NCBI GenBank assembly: GCA_947627995.1
Contig: CANQYE010000005.1
Location: 1-54,311, forward strand
Length of the DNA stretch: 54,311 bases
From: an uncultured Bacilli bacterium
Lineage (GTDB): Bacteria > Bacillota_I > Bacilli_A > RF39 > UBA660
Direction: 5' to 3'
Positions 49,909 to 54,311 of this stretch are shown here, in pieces; within the stretch, counting starts at the first letter, position 1; the number at the start of each line of letters is the position of its first letter. The position numbers and the translations under genes are program-made. Below the pieces are notes generated by a model. It did not search any database, was not told the DNA's origin, and saw only the letters and a program-made list of their open reading frames with translations.

Positions 49909-50334
49909 TTAATCTTCGTAAGTCATATGTCTATATAATAAATTTTCTATATCACTATTAACAAATTCGTGTACAATTAAATCTATTTTTGTTTCTTCCC
50001 TTAAATTAGATTTAATCATATATTCGTTATCTCTAGTATACATTAAACATCTCAAATATAAAGTGAAATTTAAATCTTCTTCTTCTTCAGTTAAATTACT
50101 TCTATCAGTACAACCATGTTCATCAAATGTTTTAAGTGCTCTAACTAATAGAGGTGTTTTTGTTTCATCTGTTACATATTTTTTTAATAAAGGTATAATA
50201 TATTCAGTACATAGTTCTTCCATTTCTTCTTCGTATGCTTTTTTACCTAAATTAACTCTGTTTTCTTTTTGCTCTTTTAAAAAATTTAATCCGTGTATTT
50301 GTTTCATAAATCCTAACTTGCTCTTACGAACCAT
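49909..50334 (-). CDS. Hypothetical protein, downstream gene of pair
   Basis: 141-aa ORF overlapping the upstream gene. Confidence 0.5.
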   Translation of the reverse strand: MVRKSKLGFMKQIHGLNFLKEQKENRVNLGKKAYEEEMEELCTEYIIPLLKKYVTDETKTPLLVRALKTFDEHGCTDRSNLTEEEEDLNFTLYLRCLMYTRDNEYMIKSNLREETKIDLIVHEFVNSDIENLLYRHMTYED

Positions 50335-51152
50335 CTTTCGTTTGCTTTTATAAATTTTATAGTTTCTTCATATGCTTCTTCATATTTTTTATCAATTATT
50401 AAAAATGAAATTTTTTCAAATCTATCTAATTCATCTACAAATTTATTATTAAGATACATTGGTCTTTCTTGTTTTAAGAAGGCTATAATTTCTTTTAATG
50501 CATTATCATATTCTTCTGCTTTTAATTGATAAGATAATTCTGCATAGAGCATATATATGCCTCTTATATATGAGATTTCATCACTATCTATAGATTCTTG
50601 AATAGTATTATATTCATTTTCAGTGTTAAATGCTTTTATAAAATCATAAACATCATCAACATATTCTAGAATAGTTGCATAGTGTCTTTTTGTTTTGTTA
50701 CTAGCATTTCTTTTATAGTAGAAATAGCCATTGTCAACAAAATCAAAATTAACTTCTTCTAGTTCTTCTAAAATCTCAGTTATCTTAGATTTAATACTAT
50801 TACATTTCTTGTCTAGATTTCTAGTTTCAATATCATACATTTCATCTAGCCAATTTTCAAAAAGTCTATATAATTCTATACAGAACAAATCAACACTTTT
50901 ATTTATATCTCTTTCATGTTTTTTGATATAAGATTCTAATTCTTTTTTATTCTTTGCAAAACTTTCATCAGTTTTGTTTGAATAATTAGACCACTCATTA
51001 TTAACCTTTAGAAGTGTCCTAAAGGTATCTTCTATGATTTGTTTTTCTAGAGTAGTAAGATTTCTTTCTAATTGCTTTTCAAATTCTTTTACATATTTTA
51101 TTGTACTAAAATAATCAGTATTGATTAAGTCATGGTGTTTTGTTAATGCCAT
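50313..51152 (-). CDS. Hypothetical all-helical protein, upstream gene of pair
   Basis: 279-aa ORF, SD AGGGGGGAT. Confidence 0.55.
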   Translation of the reverse strand: MALTKHHDLINTDYFSTIKYVKEFEKQLERNLTTLEKQIIEDTFRTLLKVNNEWSNYSNKTDESFAKNKKELESYIKKHERDINKSVDLFCIELYRLFENWLDEMYDIETRNLDKKCNSIKSKITEILEELEEVNFDFVDNGYFYYKRNASNKTKRHYATILEYVDDVYDFIKAFNTENEYNTIQESIDSDEISYIRGIYMLYAELSYQLKAEEYDNALKEIIAFLKQERPMYLNNKFVDELDRFEKISFLIIDKKYEEAYEETIKFIKANERWFVRAS

Positions 51153-51266
51153 AATAATCCCCCCTAAAATTGTTTTCTATTATAACACATAGCAAGCAAT
51201 TTTTACTAATAAAGTTATGATTTGGTTATGATATTGCTTGCTTATGGTTATAAAGTAGTTATATAT

Positions 51267-51530
51267 CTAGTTATTTTTAGTATAGATATCATTAACTTTT
51301 TTGAATTTATCGTAATAACATTCTTTGATTACACTTTGTAATCCTCTAATTCTTCCCTCGATACTATTCTTAGATTTGTTTTTATTAAGTATAGCATTTA
51401 TGAAGAAGATAAAGTTTTCAGTTTCTTCGTGAGATATTTTGTTATCTGTTTCATTTTCAATAAGTATTTTTATTATGTCGTGTTTAATCGCTAACATATT
51501 ACGAATATCTTTTTCTATGTTATCTGTCAT
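51267..51530 (-). CDS. Hypothetical small protein
   Basis: 87-aa ORF, SD GGAAG. Confidence 0.4.
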   Translation of the reverse strand: MTDNIEKDIRNMLAIKHDIIKILIENETDNKISHEETENFIFFINAILNKNKSKNSIEGRIRGLQSVIKECYYDKFKKVNDIYTKNN

Positions 51531-51841
51531 TTTTCATCTTCCTTTCTTTTGGTGTAAAAGTTTGAGCTCTTGCCTTTACAAACTCATCATACATAAAAAA
51601 ATAGAGTTTGAAAATAGGTTTGAGGCTCATTTTTTCAACTTGCATTTTTACATATTCTTCGGAATATTTTAAGAAAAAACTTTAACAATCCCTTATTTTA
51701 AAAGAAGTCATTTTGAAAAAAGTGGTTTTTTTGCTTATTTTACTAAAAATTCACTTATTGCTATTCTAGAAGCACTCGAGGAAAAATAGAAAGGACTTAT
51801 AAAAGAATTGCTTCTAGCATAGGGTTTAATAGGTGGAATTT

Positions 51842-51949
51842 ATGATTATAAAAAGTGAGTTTAATGAAGAAGGCAAAAGTTTGCAAGAAATTATAGAACA
51901 ATTTTTAGTAGATTTTTACTATGAATTTTATGAATTGGATTTAGTCTAA
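51842..51949 (+). CDS. 35-aa small ORF upstream of recombinase, absent from the ORF track
   Basis: ATG after AGGTGG; MIIKSEFNEEGKSLQEIIEQFLVDFYYEFYELDLV*. Confidence 0.5.
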   Translation: MIIKSEFNEEGKSLQEIIEQFLVDFYYEFYELDLV

Positions 51950-52026
51950 ACCCTTTAAAAATAAGGCGAAAAGTGGTATAATATATATGTAATTAGATTA
52001 TATATTTTACCCTTGGAGGAGGTAAT

Positions 52027-53655
52027 ATGAAAGGTAGTAAAATATATAATGTTGGTATCTATATTCGTTTATCTCGTGAAGATGAAGATAAAAAGAAAAT
52101 GGAAAGTGAAAGTATTTCTAATCAAAGAAATATTATTCTAGATTATATCAACAAACAAGATGAAAATTTTAAAATTTATGATGAGTATGTAGATGATGGT
52201 GTTAGTGGAACTACATTTGATAGACCTGATTTTAATAGACTTATAAAAGATATAGAAAGTGGCTATGTTAATTGTGTTATTACTAAAGACTATTCAAGAC
52301 TTGGTAGAGATTATATTAAGGCTGGGGAATATATGGAAAAATATTTTCCCGAACACAATGTAAGATATATTGCTATACTAGATGATATAGACACTTATCT
52401 AGATAATGTTAGTAATGATATAGCACCTTTTAAAGCAGTATTCAACGACCAATATGCAAAAGATACATCAAAGAAAGTTAAAAGAACTTTAAGAAATAGA
52501 AAAGAACAAGGTTTATTTTTAGGGTGGAAAGCCGTATATGGCTATAAACTTGATGAAAATGATAGATATAAGTTAGTTGTAGATGAAGAGGCTGCTAAAG
52601 TTGTTAAAAGAATATTTAAAATGGCTTATGATGGTATGGGGTGTAAGGTTATTGCAGATACATTATCAAAAGAGGGTGTGCCTATTCCTAGTGTATATGC
52701 CGATTTAAATCGTGGTAGAAAATCTAGTGCTTATGGTTTATGGAATTCTAGAACTATTGATGAAATGTTAAATAATGAAACTTATATAGGTAATATGACA
52801 CAAGGTAGAAGAAAAAGAATTAACTATAAGATTAAGAAAGAAATTAGGACACCTAAAGAAAGTTGGATTATAGTAGAAAATACACATGAGCCAATTATAG
52901 ATAAAGAAATGTTTGATGTAGTTCAAAAAAGTTATAAAAAGAATAAAAATCAACAAAGCAACACCAAAAATCATTTGCTTAAAGGTTTTATGTTTTGTGA
53001 AGAGTGCGGTCATGCAATATCTATATCAACTAAGAAAGATGGTAGGGCTTATATAAATTGTTCTTACTATCAAAAGTATAGTAAATTTAAAGTATGTACT
53101 CCACACACTATGAATTATTTTCTATTAGAAGAAATGGTGCTTAAAGAGGTTAGAGATATGTGTAAGAAATATGTTAAGAGCACTAACTTTGAAACGATAC
53201 TTAAGAACTCATCTAAAAGAAATAAGTTAAGAGAAAATTTGTTAGGGCAAATAAATGCTTGTAAGTTAGAAAAAGAAAAATTGAGTAATAGAAAAAAACA
53301 AATCTATTTTGATAAAGCAGATGAAGTAATTACTCTTGAAGAATATAGAGATTTTAGTAATCAAATAGTAAATGAGATAATTAAGCAAGATGAAATACTA
53401 AATGAACTAGAGAAGCAATTAGGTATTCTAGAAAACAAGATTACACCAAATGATGAATACCAAGAAATTATCAAAGAGTATTTAAAAATGAGAAAACCAA
53501 ACAAAAGACTTTTATCTTATATAATTGATAAAATTATCATCAATCAAAATAAAGAAATAACAATAAAGTATAACATTAAAAATCCACAGGATTTACTAAA
53601 TGAAATTAGTGCAAAAAAAACAGCCAAAAATGGCAATGTCATAGACGGCAACTAG
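52027..53655 (+). CDS. Large serine recombinase (TnpX-like)
   Basis: GIYIRLSREDEDKKKMESESISNQRNII, recombinase domain, Zn ribbon CEECGHAI, long coiled coil. Confidence 0.93.
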   Translation: MKGSKIYNVGIYIRLSREDEDKKKMESESISNQRNIILDYINKQDENFKIYDEYVDDGVSGTTFDRPDFNRLIKDIESGYVNCVITKDYSRLGRDYIKAGEYMEKYFPEHNVRYIAILDDIDTYLDNVSNDIAPFKAVFNDQYAKDTSKKVKRTLRNRKEQGLFLGWKAVYGYKLDENDRYKLVVDEEAAKVVKRIFKMAYDGMGCKVIADTLSKEGVPIPSVYADLNRGRKSSAYGLWNSRTIDEMLNNETYIGNMTQGRRKRINYKIKKEIRTPKESWIIVENTHEPIIDKEMFDVVQKSYKKNKNQQSNTKNHLLKGFMFCEECGHAISISTKKDGRAYINCSYYQKYSKFKVCTPHTMNYFLLEEMVLKEVRDMCKKYVKSTNFETILKNSSKRNKLRENLLGQINACKLEKEKLSNRKKQIYFDKADEVITLEEYRDFSNQIVNEIIKQDEILNELEKQLGILENKITPNDEYQEIIKEYLKMRKPNKRLLSYIIDKIIINQNKEITIKYNIKNPQDLLNEISAKKTAKNGNVIDGN

Positions 53656-53713
53656 GGGCTCATCAAAAGTGAGGACGGGTTAAACCCTTATTTTTCAAGG
53701 GTGTGTTCTCACT

Positions 53714-54154
53714 TTAATTGAGCGACCCTGTTCTTCCGACTAATACTTCTTTGTTTTCTAAGTCAGTCATTTCAAAATCTTTAATTTTTTTTCTGCTAAC
53801 AATAAATTGTCCATCTCTTTTTGTAAGACCTGCAAATGCTTGAATATAATCTTTTTCTCCACCATTATATACATATATTGCACTTTCTGGTCCAGCAAAT
53901 CCAATATTAACATCATTAGATAAAACAGCTGCAGCTACATTATCTGCTCCGCTAGTAAGGATAAGTTCTACATCTAATCCAACCTCTTTGAAATAGCCTT
54001 TTTCTATAGCTACATACCAAGGAGCGTAAAAAGTACTATGAGTTACTTCTGCAACTTTAATTGTTTTTAAATTTTCATCATTTGATTTATTGATCTTATT
54101 ATAAGTTAAAAAAACAATAAAAGCTGCTAGTAAAATAATTAAAAATATTATCAC
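53714..54154 (-). pseudogene. 5' fragment of ABC substrate-binding protein gene (NMT1/THI5-like), split by element B
   Basis: Signal helix, HSTFYAPWYVAIEKGYFKEVGLDVELILTSGADNVAAAVLSNDVNIGFAGPES; ends VGRTG then element sequence. Confidence 0.9.
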
Positions 54155-54311
54155 AATTTTTTTCGTTTTAAAAACCTCCTTTAATTTTCATTTGTATTAT
54201 ATTCAAAATTAAATAGATAGGTGAATATAAGTATTTTAATTTTATTTTTCCAAAAAAATATTTACTTTTTAATTCAATATGATATAATTAAAACATAATA
54301 GACTAGGAGTG

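Larger units (their letters stand above)
44410..53728 (+). mobile_element. Element B: serine-recombinase element (about 9,317 bp) with replication module
   Basis: Core CC at 44410-44411 and 53727-53728; joined flanks restore VGRTGGMPYLNF; joined ends give TTGAG-N4-GG-N4-CTCAA attP. Confidence 0.85.

Overview
The window is AT-rich chromosomal DNA from a low-GC, apparently spore-forming Firmicute. It combines core genes (lysS, clpC-like, galE, nifJ/PFOR, recG, leuS, trmB, tyrS, eno, secG, GH31 glucosidase), two T-box leaders (leuS, tyrS), sporulation-type genes (cse60-like, spoVB-like, CotY/CotZ-like, ftsW/spoVE-like) and a TasA-like/SipW locus. The most notable region is 37.7-54.2 kb. There, one NitT/TauT-type ABC transporter operon (SBP-ATPase-permease) is interrupted twice by two independent serine-recombinase elements. 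Element A (about 4.56 kb) splits the ATPase gene just after the H-loop. It carries two collagen-like (GPT)n proteins and a glycosyltransferase, each preceded by a sigma-K-like -10 box. Element B (about 9.32 kb) splits the SBP gene. It carries a replication module and unknown cargo. For both elements, joining the host flanks at a shared core restores the conserved reading frame (THDLAEAISLAD; VGRTGGMPYLNFENA). Joining the element ends gives a dyad-symmetric attP centred on a dinucleotide. Other candidates are a large structured RNA behind a consensus promoter at about 12.17-12.54 kb, a small antisense-oriented RNA with its own promoter and terminator at about 9.83-9.97 kb, and an unusually short tyrS T-box. 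All calls come from reading the sequence; no homology search, covariance search or folding program was run.
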